13,565 nucleotides of DNA, from positions 1-13,565 of the forward strand of contig CANPPM010000034.1 in assembly GCA_947575935.1 (NCBI GenBank), written 5' to 3'. The notes under the pieces were generated by a model, which saw only the letters and a program-made list of their open reading frames with translations, had not been told where the DNA came from and ran no database searches. The position numbers and the translations under genes were made by a program. Below are positions 6,989-13,565 of the stretch, in pieces. Source of the DNA: an uncultured Butyricicoccus sp. Its GTDB lineage: Bacteria; Bacillota; Clostridia; Oscillospirales; Butyricicoccaceae. Numbering within the stretch: the stretch's first letter is position 1; the number at the start of each line of letters is the position of its first letter.

Positions 6989-7091
6989 TCCTTATTTCCG
7001 GTGCAGATTACAGTGCCGGGACAGCTCACGGCGCCGCCCGCAGAAATCGGTTTTTTTACATTTCGTTAATGCATTTTCCGACTCCAGGGTA

Positions 7092-7097
7092 TATAAT
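7092..7097 (+). promoter_or_regulatory. Probable -10 element for the two-component operon
   Basis: A perfect TATAAT lies 48 bases before the response regulator start. The -35 at the expected distance (ATGCAT, 7069-7074) is weak, so the promoter may need an activator, possibly its own regulator; that is inference. Confidence 0.55.
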
Positions 7098-7145
7098 AAA
7101 AAAGAATAGCCTCAAAGACGAACAAAATAGATGGGATGGTACAAA

Positions 7146-7826
7146 ATGGCAAAAAAAATTTTGATTGTGGAAGATGACGACAATATTCGCGAGCTTCTTC
7201 GTTTATACTTAGAGCGTGAGGATTATGAAATTATTGAGGCAGAGAACGGGGCGGTAGGGATGACCCGTTTCAAGGCCGATTCGCCCGACATGATCCTGCT
7301 GGATATGATGATGCCGGTCATGGACGGATGGCAGGTCTGCCGTGAAATCCGGGAATCAGGCTCGACCACGCCGATCATTATGATCACTGCGAAGGGGGAG
7401 ACGATGGATAAAGTCACCGGCCTGGAACTGGGTGCGGACGACTATATTGTCAAACCACTTGAAATGCAGGAGGTCGTTGCCCGTGTGCGCGCGCTGTTCC
7501 GCAGGCTGGCGCCCGAGGAGGTGGGCAAGCTCTCCTTTGAAAATCTGGTGATCGATAAGCAGGCATATGACTTGGTGGTGGCGGGCAAGCGGGTAGACGC
7601 GCCGCCCAAGGAAATCGAACTGCTTTATTTTCTCGCGCAAAGTCCCAACCATGTATTCACCCGGGCGCAGCTGCTGGACGATGTTTGGGGCTTTGATTAC
7701 TTTGGCGATACCCGGACGGTGGATGTGCACGTTAAGCGGCTGCGGGAGAAGCTGGAGGGCGCGTCGGACAGGTGGGAGCTTAAGACGGTTTGGGGCGTCG
7801 GCTATAAATTTGAGACCAAGGACTGA
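7146..7826 (+). CDS. OmpR/PhoB-family response regulator
   Basis: This 226-residue DNA-binding response regulator has an N-terminal receiver domain (about 3-117) with acidic cluster Glu9-Asp10-Asp11, phosphoacceptor Asp53 in LLDMMMP, Thr81 and the conserved Lys103 in the IVKP switch. A C-terminal winged-helix domain (about 130-225) has the typical FTRAQLLDDVWGFDYFGDTRTVDVHVKRLR-type recognition region and the ending GVGYKF. The ATG at 7146 is preferred over the one at 7131: the short form begins MAKKILIVEDD as is usual for the family, and GGGATGG lies about six bases upstream, while nothing like an RBS precedes 7131. It is followed after 69 bases by its likely cognate kinase. The regulon cannot be read from sequence. 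Confidence 0.93.
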   Translation: MAKKILIVEDDDNIRELLRLYLEREDYEIIEAENGAVGMTRFKADSPDMILLDMMMPVMDGWQVCREIRESGSTTPIIMITAKGETMDKVTGLELGADDYIVKPLEMQEVVARVRALFRRLAPEEVGKLSFENLVIDKQAYDLVVAGKRVDAPPKEIELLYFLAQSPNHVFTRAQLLDDVWGFDYFGDTRTVDVHVKRLREKLEGASDRWELKTVWGVGYKFETKD

Positions 7827-7837
7827 CCGCGCAGTGC

Positions 7838-7880
7838 GCCGCCGTATGGGTGGGATCAGCCTTGCGTTGAGGCCGGCGGC
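7838..7880 (+). other. Intercistronic hairpin between regulator and kinase
   Basis: A 7-bp GC-only stem (7838-7844 with 7874-7880) closes directly before the kinase ribosome binding site AGAAGGAGGA. There is no T-run, so it is not a classical terminator. It could lower kinase translation or protect the upstream mRNA end, which would help keep regulator in excess over kinase. Confidence 0.35.
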
Positions 7881-7895
7881 AGAAGGAGGAGCATC

Positions 7896-9380
7896 ATGGC
7901 AAGACGCAGCTTTTTCTGGCGGAATTTCATTTCTTACTCTATGCTGATTCTGGTATCGGTCATGGTTGCGACGTTGGCTTTCTTTTACCAGGTCGACCGC
8001 TATATGCTGACCGAGACCCAGGGCCAGCTGCGCCGTACCGCAATGTATTTGGCTGACCAAACCGCGATGATTGTAGCGGGCGCGCCCGAGGACACCGTTA
8101 CGTTGTACCGGCGCGGGCTGCTGCGCACCGTCAGTGAAAACAAGGTAACGATCATCGTGACCGACCCCTATGGCACGGTCAGCCTGTGGGCGGATGAACA
8201 CGGCATCACCAGCAGCGGCTCGCTCCGGGTTACGCCGCGCGCCGCGCAGCGGGTACGCCTGATGGGGTATTATTCCGATATGGGCACGCTGGGCGTGCTG
8301 GAGGGGGACAGCTATATTGTCGGCGCGCCCTGCCGCAACGACGCGGGCGATGTCACGGCGTTGGTATTTGTCGCGGCGTACAGTGCGGCGATCTCCCGTG
8401 TGATGCATACGCTTTCCAATACCGCGCTTTTTGTAATGTTGTTTACGCTGATTGCAGCGCTGGTGCTGTCCTATTATATTTCCCGGCGCATGACCCGCCC
8501 GCTGAAGACTATGGCGGGCGCGGCGCAGGAATTTGCCTCGGGGAATTTCAGCGTACGCGTCCCTGAAGACAGCCGCTGCGAGGAAATTGACGAGCTTGCA
8601 ATGGCCTTTAACAACATGGCCAATGATCTTGCCCAGCTGGAGGAACTGACGCGCGGGTTTATCGGCAATGTCTCGCATGAATTTAAGACCCCGATGACCA
8701 CAATCGGCGGCTTTGTGGATGGTATGATTGATGGCACTATCCCGGTCGGGCAGCGCGACAAATACCTGCAGACGATCTCGGAAGAGGTCAAGCGCCTGTC
8801 CCGCATGGTAACCCGTATGCTGGATGCGGCCAAGATCCAGTCTGGAGAGCTGATTTTGAGCCCAGCGCCTTTCGACTTCTCTGAAATGGCAAGCCAAATC
8901 CTTTTTTCTTTCGAACAGAAGATCGAGCAGAAGGGGATCGATGTCGACGCTGTGCTTGACGATCGCCTTTGGGTCATGGGCGACCGGGATCACGTATTCC
9001 GGGCGGTCTATAACCTGGTTGATAATGCGGTCAAATTTACCGTACAGGGCGGGCGGCTGACCCTGCGGGCCCAGGCGAAAACCTCGATGTGTGATTTTTC
9101 GATCACCAATACCGGCACCGGCATAGCGCCGGAAGATATTCCACATATTTTCGACCGGTTCTATAAGGCCGACCGTTCCCGTTCGCTGGATAAAACCGGC
9201 GCAGGGCTCGGGTTGTACATTGTGAAAAACATCATCAATTTGCACGGCGGAGATATTTCGGTGCGTTCAGACGGAGGGGAGACCGAATTTTCCTTTACGC
9301 TGCCGCTGGTGCAGAAGAATGTAAATGACACGGATGCGAAACCGCGGGGTTCTTCTCCGAACACTGCCAAGGATTTTTGA
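7896..9380 (+). CDS. Membrane sensor histidine kinase
   Basis: This 494-residue transmembrane kinase has TM1 at about 12-31, an extracytoplasmic sensor region of about 140 residues (32-173), TM2 at about 176-195, a HAMP domain (196-248), HisKA with phospho-acceptor His261 in SHEFKTP, and a HATPase_c domain with N-box Asn377 (VDNAVKF), G1 NTGTGI (405-410), F-box IFDRFYK and G2 GAGLGLYIV (435-443). The G1 box has Asn405 where many kinases have Asp; this variant occurs in Firmicutes kinases and need not mean loss of activity. AAGGAGGAG is 5 bases upstream of the ATG. It sits directly after an OmpR-type regulator, its probable partner. The sensor region has no motif I recognise, so the signal is unknown. 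Confidence 0.93.
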   Translation: MARRSFFWRNFISYSMLILVSVMVATLAFFYQVDRYMLTETQGQLRRTAMYLADQTAMIVAGAPEDTVTLYRRGLLRTVSENKVTIIVTDPYGTVSLWADEHGITSSGSLRVTPRAAQRVRLMGYYSDMGTLGVLEGDSYIVGAPCRNDAGDVTALVFVAAYSAAISRVMHTLSNTALFVMLFTLIAALVLSYYISRRMTRPLKTMAGAAQEFASGNFSVRVPEDSRCEEIDELAMAFNNMANDLAQLEELTRGFIGNVSHEFKTPMTTIGGFVDGMIDGTIPVGQRDKYLQTISEEVKRLSRMVTRMLDAAKIQSGELILSPAPFDFSEMASQILFSFEQKIEQKGIDVDAVLDDRLWVMGDRDHVFRAVYNLVDNAVKFTVQGGRLTLRAQAKTSMCDFSITNTGTGIAPEDIPHIFDRFYKADRSRSLDKTGAGLGLYIVKNIINLHGGDISVRSDGGETEFSFTLPLVQKNVNDTDAKPRGSSPNTAKDF

Positions 9381-9383
9381 AGA

Positions 9384-9459
9384 TTTGCTGTTGCCTGACA
9401 AAAGCGAACGGTCCGTATTTTCCTGGACGGAATGCAGGTTCTGCAGCGGCAACAGCAAA
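9384..9459. repeat. Inverted repeat, 11-bp arms, downstream of the kinase gene
   Basis: TTTGCTGTTGC (9384-9394) and its exact reverse complement (9449-9459) flank 54 bases. The first arm begins 4 bases after the kinase stop codon. The structure lies just before the strong terminator and may fold the 3' untranslated region; no function is evident. Confidence 0.5.
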
Positions 9460-9466
9460 CAGGTAT

Positions 9467-9509
9467 GAAAATTCCCGCAAAAGGGCGAACCCCCTTTGCG
9501 GGAATTTTC
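9467..9509. terminator. Bidirectional terminator between kinase and pepF
   Basis: Two 19-base arms (9467-9485 and 9491-9509) pair with a single mismatch (A9482 with C9494) around a 5-base loop. A/T-rich stem bases put a short T-run at the 3' end in both directions. It lies between convergent genes, as expected for a shared terminator. Confidence 0.85.
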
Positions 9510-9571
9510 AGCAAAACAGCAGTTGTATTTCTGTCTTCGGCGCCACGGGCAGGGGTTCGCGGCAGGGGACG

Positions 9572-11380
9572 TCAGTGGGATGCGTCCGTTGTCAGCGCCT
9601 CCAGTTCGTCAACCAATGCGCCAAACTGGCGCAGGGCAGATTCGACTGGCGCGGGTTTCGACATATCCACACCTGCGCTGCGCAGCAGCGCAACCGGATC
9701 CATAGAGCTGCCGCCGCTTAGGAACGACAGATATGCCTCCACCGCAGGCGCGCCTTCGCGCAGGATGCGTTGGGAAAGTGCGATCGCCGCTGAAAAGCCG
9801 GTTGCATACTGATATACATAAAAATCATAATAAAAATGTGGAATCCGTGCCCATTCCAGCGCAATCTGTTCGTCCAGAACCATGTCTTCCCCGTAATATT
9901 CCCGGTTCAGCGCACGGTACTTGGCCGACAGTGACTCTGCCGTCAGCGCCTGACCGGCGCGGATCTGTTCGCTGCACCACAGCTCAAATTCGGCAAACAT
10001 CGTCTGCCGGTACAGCGTACCGCGGAACTGTTCCAAAAAGTGGTTGACCAAATAGGCGCGGCGGCGTGGATCTTCCGTTTTCCCAAGCAAGTACTGCATC
10101 AGCAGCGCCTCATTACAGGTGGAAGCGACCTCGGCGACAAAAATCACATAGTTTGCATACGTGACCGGCTGGGTGCGGTTGGAGAGATAGCTGTGTAGGG
10201 AGTGCCCCATTTCGTGCACCAGTGTAAACATGTCGTCCAACGTATCGGTATAGTTGAGTAGCACATAGGGGTGTACGCCATATGCCCCGGCAGAGTACGC
10301 CCCTGACCGCTTGCCCTCGTTTTCATAAACATCGATCCAGCCGCCTGCAAAGCCCTCGCGAAGGATGGAAAGATATTCCTCCCCAAGGGGCGCAAGCGCT
10401 TCAAGCGCAGTCTGGCACGCTTCCGCATAGCTGACTTTGATATCCTGCCCGGCTACGATTGGGGTGTACAGGTCGTAAAAATGAAGGTCGTCTACACCGA
10501 GCAGCCGCTTTCGCAGGCGCACATAACGGTGCATGGCGGGCAGGCCGGCCCGGACCGACGCGATGAGGTTATGATAAATTTCGACCGGCACCTCGTTGCC
10601 GTCCAACGCGGCATGCAGCGCAGAATCATAATGCCGCGCCTCTGCAAAAAACTGCAGCTGGCGCATTTGTGCGGACAGGATGGCCGCCGCGGTGTTTCGG
10701 AACTGTCCGTATGCACCGTAAAGGGATTCGAACGCGGATTGGCGCAAGGTACGGTCCGGCGACTGCAGCAGTGGTACAAAGCTGCCGTGTGTAACCGGGT
10801 GGGACTTGCCCTCGCGGTCGAATGCATCTGGAAAACGCAGATCTGCATCGTTAAAATAGGAAAAAATATCATCCGGCGACTGTCCTAGCTGCCCGGCGGC
10901 GGCAAGCAGCGCCTCACCTTCCGGGGTCAGCGTATGGCTGCGCATACGGCGCACCCGGTCGATCAGAAGACGGTAGTGCTCCAGCGCGGGCTGGGCCGCA
11001 TAGTAGGCATCCAGCGTCTCGTCTGGGATTGCCAAAATCTCCGGCGTAGAAAATGCGGCTGCACGATTGATCTCGATGGCGAGGTTGAGAAATAGGGCGC
11101 TCATCTCCTGATAGACCGCATTGCGGGTATCCTCATCCGACTTGCGCTGCGCATAGTTCCCCAACCGGTCCAGCGTCTGAGACAGCTCGTCGCTCAGCTG
11201 CAGAAACGATAGCAGTGTATCAGCTCCGTCGGCTAGGCGGCCTTTGTAGGCTGCCAAGCGCTTGGGGCTGTCCTTTGCGGCGGCATAAGCTTCCTTCCAG
11301 CTGGTGTCGTTTGGATAGAGATCGGCAAGGTTCCAAGTAAAGCGCGGGTCAGCCCCTGCGCGGGAGGGAATGGTTGACAT
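9572..11380 (-). CDS. pepF: Oligoendopeptidase F (M3 family metallopeptidase)
   Basis: This 602-residue cytoplasmic zinc peptidase cleaves short peptides, in the M3B family. The zinc site HEMGH (His389, Glu390, His393) is followed by AEVAST with Glu417 as the likely third ligand. Other family features are the FTWNLADLYPN opening, YGVHPYVLLNYTDTLDDMFTLVHEMGHSLHS-type core, a C-terminal Y-rich FYYDFYVYQYATGFSAA segment and about 600 residues, the normal PepF length. The ATG at 11380 has AAGGAG nine bases upstream; the in-frame extension to 11455 would run through the leader hairpin and has no RBS. It is transcribed from a strong promoter across a leader of about 240 bases and is divergent from the GerM-domain gene. 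PepF-type enzymes act in peptide turnover, and in Bacillus overproduction affects sporulation initiation. Confidence 0.95.
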   Translation of the reverse strand: MSTIPSRAGADPRFTWNLADLYPNDTSWKEAYAAAKDSPKRLAAYKGRLADGADTLLSFLQLSDELSQTLDRLGNYAQRKSDEDTRNAVYQEMSALFLNLAIEINRAAAFSTPEILAIPDETLDAYYAAQPALEHYRLLIDRVRRMRSHTLTPEGEALLAAAGQLGQSPDDIFSYFNDADLRFPDAFDREGKSHPVTHGSFVPLLQSPDRTLRQSAFESLYGAYGQFRNTAAAILSAQMRQLQFFAEARHYDSALHAALDGNEVPVEIYHNLIASVRAGLPAMHRYVRLRKRLLGVDDLHFYDLYTPIVAGQDIKVSYAEACQTALEALAPLGEEYLSILREGFAGGWIDVYENEGKRSGAYSAGAYGVHPYVLLNYTDTLDDMFTLVHEMGHSLHSYLSNRTQPVTYANYVIFVAEVASTCNEALLMQYLLGKTEDPRRRAYLVNHFLEQFRGTLYRQTMFAEFELWCSEQIRAGQALTAESLSAKYRALNREYYGEDMVLDEQIALEWARIPHFYYDFYVYQYATGFSAAIALSQRILREGAPAVEAYLSFLSGGSSMDPVALLRSAGVDMSKPAPVESALRQFGALVDELEALTTDASH

Positions 11381-11420
11381 ATCGGATCGCTCCTTTTTGG
11401 TGTAGTACGCCTGTTGCAGG

Positions 11421-11468
11421 AAAAAACGGCGCCGCACAGCAGTGCTTCGATTCAAGGCCTGCCGTTTT
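11421..11468 (-). promoter_or_regulatory. Attenuator-like hairpin in the pepF leader
   Basis: On the minus strand AAAACGGC (11468-11461) pairs perfectly with GCCGTTTT (11430-11423) and runs into six T residues (11426-11421). The 30-base loop contains further pairing (GCAC/GTGC, 11434-11445). It lies about 30 bases before the pepF ribosome binding site and over 150 bases after the promoter, the arrangement of a transcription attenuator. No known riboswitch or T-box motif was recognised. A further GC-rich hairpin lies upstream around 11540-11572. Confidence 0.45.
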
Positions 11469-11627
11469 GCCTGCCCTTACAGGTGGATAGTATCGGCGGA
11501 AGATGCGGCAGCTTATGCGGCCCTCATGAAATGCAATCGGACCGGCGGCTGCAGCACAGCGCAGCTGCCGGCAAAAAATGCTGTTTTGGTCCGTGTTTTC
11601 CGCCCATTCGGGAATCCTTCTGCAAGT

Positions 11628-11656
11628 AGTATAGCATATCAGAATTCCCTTGTAAA
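11628..11656 (-). promoter_or_regulatory. Sigma-A-type promoter of pepF
   Basis: On the minus strand TTTACA (11651-11656) and TATACT (11628-11633) are separated by 17 bases. Transcription would start near 11621, leaving a leader of about 240 bases before the pepF ATG. Confidence 0.8.
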
Positions 11657-11672
11657 TGAATGTGCAAAATTT

Positions 11673-11687
11673 GGGAATTGTTTTCCC
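11673..11687. promoter_or_regulatory. Candidate operator between divergent promoters
   Basis: GGGAA-N5-TTCCC forms a dyad midway between the two -35 elements. The related sequences AATTCCC (11643-11649) and GGGAATC (11610-11616) lie in the pepF promoter spacer and close to its start point. This may be a shared regulator site, but short dyads occur by chance. Confidence 0.25.
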
Positions 11688-11695
11688 TCCAGCCC

Positions 11696-11724
11696 TTGAC
11701 AAACGTTCGCAAAGGCGTTATGAT
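11696..11724 (+). promoter_or_regulatory. Sigma-A-type promoter of the GerM-domain gene
   Basis: A perfect TTGACA (11696-11701) and TATGAT (11719-11724) are separated by 17 bases. Transcription would begin near 11731, giving a leader of about 27 bases before the ATG. Confidence 0.88.
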
Positions 11725-11757
11725 CAGAGTACTAAAACGAGATAAAGGAGGCTGAGT

Positions 11758-12285
11758 ATGATGAAAAGACGATTTTTTGCACTATTATGTGCGCTTATGC
11801 TGGTATTATCGGCCTGTTCGTCTAAGGGGACGGATGCCGCCGGCGGCAGTGCGGATACCCAGCAGGACACGGAACCGCTTGACCCGGAGGAAACCCAGCA
11901 GGTTGCGGTCTTTGTCCCGGACGCACAGGCGGAATACCTGACCGGCGCTTATGTCACCGTTCCCTCACGCGCATCTTTGCCTGAGATGCTGATTGACGGG
12001 CTGATCTCGCAGGGCGCGCTTCCGGAAGGGGTGGAGATTATTCAGTGTTCCTTCAAGTTTATGGATGGCCGCTTTGAGCTTGATCTCAACAGCGACTATT
12101 TGACCGCGCTGGAGGCGGGAGGCTCCGCCGGGGAGGCGATGACGCTTTATTCGGTGGTCAATACCTTCCTCTTTAATTATCCGACAGCCGAGTCTCTCAT
12201 CCTGACCGTTGAGGGAAAAAGCATTGAGACCGAGCACGGCGTGTACAAGGATCCATTCCGTGAGATGCAGCATTTGAGACAATAA
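11758..12285 (+). CDS. GerM-domain lipoprotein
   Basis: This 175-residue predicted lipoprotein has a signal peptide of 19 residues ending in LSAC, lipidated at Cys20 (Cys19 if the second Met at 11761 is used). A low-complexity Ser/Gly/Thr/Asp linker (21-46) leads to a single GerM ('Germane') domain (about 49-165): VAVFVPDAQAEYL at the start, SLPEMLIDGLI, FELDLNSDY, and the characteristic late segment YSVVNTFLFNYPTAESLILTVEGK. GerM domains occur in envelope lipoproteins linked to sporulation and germination; in Bacillus subtilis GerM itself has two such domains and helps the SpoIIIA-SpoIIQ channel assemble. This is a shorter single-domain form, also seen outside sporulation. AAAGGAGG lies a short distance before the ATG, and a vegetative-type promoter and terminator make it a single-gene unit. 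Confidence 0.85.
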   Translation: MMKRRFFALLCALMLVLSACSSKGTDAAGGSADTQQDTEPLDPEETQQVAVFVPDAQAEYLTGAYVTVPSRASLPEMLIDGLISQGALPEGVEIIQCSFKFMDGRFELDLNSDYLTALEAGGSAGEAMTLYSVVNTFLFNYPTAESLILTVEGKSIETEHGVYKDPFREMQHLRQ

Positions 12286-12286
12286 T

Positions 12287-12329
12287 AACAGGCCGGTTTT
12301 AAACGATGAAAACCGGCCTGTTTTATTTT
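12287..12329 (+). terminator. Rho-independent terminator of the GerM-domain gene
   Basis: A perfect 14-bp stem (12287-12300 with 12309-12322) closes an 8-base loop and is followed by TTTTATTTT. It starts immediately after the TAA stop codon. Confidence 0.92.
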
Positions 12330-12610
12330 GTCCCGCAGGGGTTTGCCAGCGCCTTTTCTCCTGCGGGCGGAGCCACGAGGTTTAAGACGGCGCAAAAACA
12401 CTGCCGGTCTAAGGTTCGGATTTCAACGGCACATATCTCGGGCCAGCTTCAACGCTTCTTCTGCGTGCGAGTTCAGATGGCTGTGAGGACGCCGAGATCT
12501 GCACGTTAAAGATTTTTCGATTCCGTCCCATCGCTTCTCCAGAAGCAGATATACGGCCGGTATTGATTGTACTTCTATAAATACGTCGAAAGATGTAACA
12601 TAGTTGTGCC
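12330..12610. other. Intergenic region upstream of the smpB promoter
   Basis: I see no gene in this stretch. It holds an 8-bp inverted repeat (CCCGCAGG at 12332-12339 and CCTGCGGG at 12360-12367, 20-base loop, no T-run) and otherwise nothing I can assign. Short open frames here have no ribosome binding site. Confidence 0.5.
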
Positions 12611-12639
12611 TTTACAAGCACGTCAAACCGTGGTAGAAT
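12611..12639 (+). promoter_or_regulatory. Sigma-A-type promoter of smpB (and possibly ssrA)
   Basis: TTTACA (12611-12616) and TAGAAT (12634-12639) are separated by 17 bases, with the -10 about 30 bases before the smpB ATG. No separate promoter fits in the 26 bases between smpB and ssrA; one inside the smpB coding region is possible. Confidence 0.8.
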
Positions 12640-12669
12640 AGATGCGTACACAACAAAGGGGGTCATGCT

Positions 12670-13137
12670 ATGCCGTCAAAACAAGGCACAAAACAGGTTA
12701 CTGCGAACAAAAAAGCATATCATGATTACTTTGTTGAAGAAAAATGGGAGGCAGGGATCGAGCTATCCGGGACTGAGGTCAAGTCCATTCGGGCAGGCAC
12801 GATCAATTTGAAAGATTCTTACTGTACTTTTAAGGATGGAGAAATATTCGTCCGCGGAATGCATATCAGCCCCTATGAGCAAGGGAATATCTTTAACAAG
12901 GATCCCATGCGCGTCCGGCGATTACTGCTCCATAAAAAGGAGATCCTTTCTCTATACGGTAAAACCAAGCAGGACGGATATTCTGTTATTCCGCTGTGTG
13001 TGTATTTCCGTAACTCCCGTGTTAAGGTTGAAATTGGCTTGTGCAAGGGGAAAAAGCTCTACGATAAACGGGCTTCCATCGCCAAGCGTGACGCAGCGCG
13101 TGAAATGGACCGCGCGTTGAAAAGCAGAGACCGGTGA
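12670..13137 (+). CDS. smpB: SsrA-binding protein SmpB
   Basis: This 155-residue tmRNA-binding protein is needed with ssrA for trans-translation, the rescue of ribosomes stalled on mRNAs without stop codons. Length and sequence match the family throughout: NKKAYHDYFVEEKWEAGIELSGTEVKSIR near the N-terminus, the INLKDSYCTFKDGEIFVRGMHISPYEQGN block of the OB-fold core, and the basic tail KGKKLYDKRASIAKRD that enters the mRNA channel. AAAGGGGG (12655-12662) lies 7 bases before the ATG; an out-of-frame ATG at 12665 falls within that spacer. It lies 26 bases upstream of ssrA on the same strand, a common arrangement in Firmicutes. Confidence 0.97.
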   Translation: MPSKQGTKQVTANKKAYHDYFVEEKWEAGIELSGTEVKSIRAGTINLKDSYCTFKDGEIFVRGMHISPYEQGNIFNKDPMRVRRLLLHKKEILSLYGKTKQDGYSVIPLCVYFRNSRVKVEIGLCKGKKLYDKRASIAKRDAAREMDRALKSRDR

Positions 13138-13163
13138 TCAAAGGCACCGTTTTCACCCCATAC

Positions 13164-13518
13164 GGGGACGTAACGGGTTCGACGGGGGTGTTGAAGCCGG
13201 GATAGCGGGCGGCAGTGAGGACGCTGCCTTAAAAGCCTCAACTGTTTATAAATTAAACAACAACAACAAAACTTTACTGGCTGCCTAAGTTAGGCTGGCC
13301 CGTCATCCCGAGGCAGACCGCGGCCTCGGTGCATGGCGTCGTTATGCGGTGAACGTGTACGGGTTAAGCTTTGCGCCCGTCATGTAAAATGAAGCTACTA
13401 AAGCGGTAAGCCTGTTTGCCGGCGTACCGCGGAGGGAATGTAAAAAGACAGACTGCGCCCGGAGAAGTCCTTGTGGATGCGCTTTCGGACAGGGGTTCAA
13501 CTCCCCTCGTCTCCACCA
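13164..13518 (+). ncRNA. ssrA: Transfer-messenger RNA (tmRNA)
   Basis: This 355-nt one-piece tmRNA gene is complete. The 5' end has the typical GGGGACGTAACGGGTTCGAC; its first 7 bases pair with CGTCTCC (13508-13514), including a G-U at the third pair, the usual alanylation determinant. The T-arm (AGGGGTTCAACTCCCCT) and an encoded CCA (13516-13518) follow. The tag frame ends at TAA (13286-13288). By analogy with other clostridial tmRNAs, the bases TAAAC (13254-13258) set the resume codon at 13259 (AAC), giving the tag NNNKTLLAA after the tRNA-borne Ala. A start one or two codons earlier (NNNNKTLLAA, LNNNNKTLLAA) cannot be excluded. Acts with SmpB to tag stalled proteins for proteolysis. Confidence 0.97.
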
Positions 13519-13540
13519 AAAGGGGGCCAGACGAACCGGG

Positions 13541-13558
13541 CAACGATTTATTTCGTTG
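13541..13558 (+). terminator. Possible terminator stem after ssrA (window edge)
   Basis: CAACGA (13541-13546) pairs with TCGTTG (13553-13558) around a 6-base A/T loop, 23 bases after the tmRNA 3' end. Any T-run would lie beyond the window and none is visible, so the call is weak. Confidence 0.3.
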
Positions 13559-13565
13559 GTCCTGT

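Noticed and set aside
7356..9245. 629-codon open frame antisense to the regulator and kinase genes
   Set aside because: It has no ribosome binding site or family signature, and both genes on the opposite strand are unambiguous; long antisense frames are expected in GC-rich coding DNA.
11524..11712. 62-codon open frame in the pepF leader
   Set aside because: It begins upstream of the predicted pepF transcription start, has no clear RBS and no recognisable features; a short uORF from the internal ATG is possible but unsupported.
12492..12510. Stretch resembling the P5 adapter/index junction (CCGAGATCTGCACGTTAAA)
   Set aside because: It differs from the adapter at two positions in 19 and is not followed by the read 1 primer sequence, so I treat it as chance; a coverage check would confirm.

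Overview
The window looks like one end of an assembled contig from a spore-forming Firmicute, probably class Clostridia and perhaps the Oscillospirales. The support is: strong AGGAGG-type ribosome binding sites, sigma-A-type promoters with 17-bp spacers, lipoprotein signal peptides, BclA-type collagen-like proteins, a GerM-domain lipoprotein, an OmpR-type two-component system, PepF, and an adjacent smpB-ssrA pair. DNA is moderately GC-rich. Taxon assignment is inference. Bases 1-49 are not biological: they are an Illumina TruSeq P5 adapter with its i5 index, left on the contig end inside a repetitive collagen-like gene.

Layout. 50-2394 (+) is a probable spore-surface locus: a 5'-truncated collagen-like protein with a BclA-type C-terminal domain, a terminator, a GT2 glycosyltransferase with TPR-like helices, and a very small Cys-rich collagen-like protein. 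2639-5824 (-) is a probable three-gene operon of unknown function: two related lipoproteins with a 4-bp start/stop overlap, then a soluble protein. 6070-6912 (-) is a CPBP-family membrane protease with a good promoter. Divergent from it, 7146-9380 (+) encodes a response regulator and a sensor histidine kinase. These are separated by a bidirectional terminator from the convergent oligoendopeptidase F (9572-11380, -). PepF has a leader of about 240 nt holding an attenuator-like hairpin, and shares a divergent promoter region with a GerM-domain lipoprotein (11758-12285, +). The window ends with smpB and the complete ssrA tmRNA gene (+), the two partners of trans-translation.

How the genes fit together. 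The collagen-like proteins contain GPT triplets, the known kind of O-glycosylation site in BclA, and lie either side of a glycosyltransferase, so a substrate-enzyme relationship is a reasonable inference. smpB and ssrA act in one ribosome-rescue pathway. The regulator and kinase form a cognate pair. The lipoprotein operon is the least explained part. No mobile element, CRISPR array, rRNA or tRNA gene was seen.
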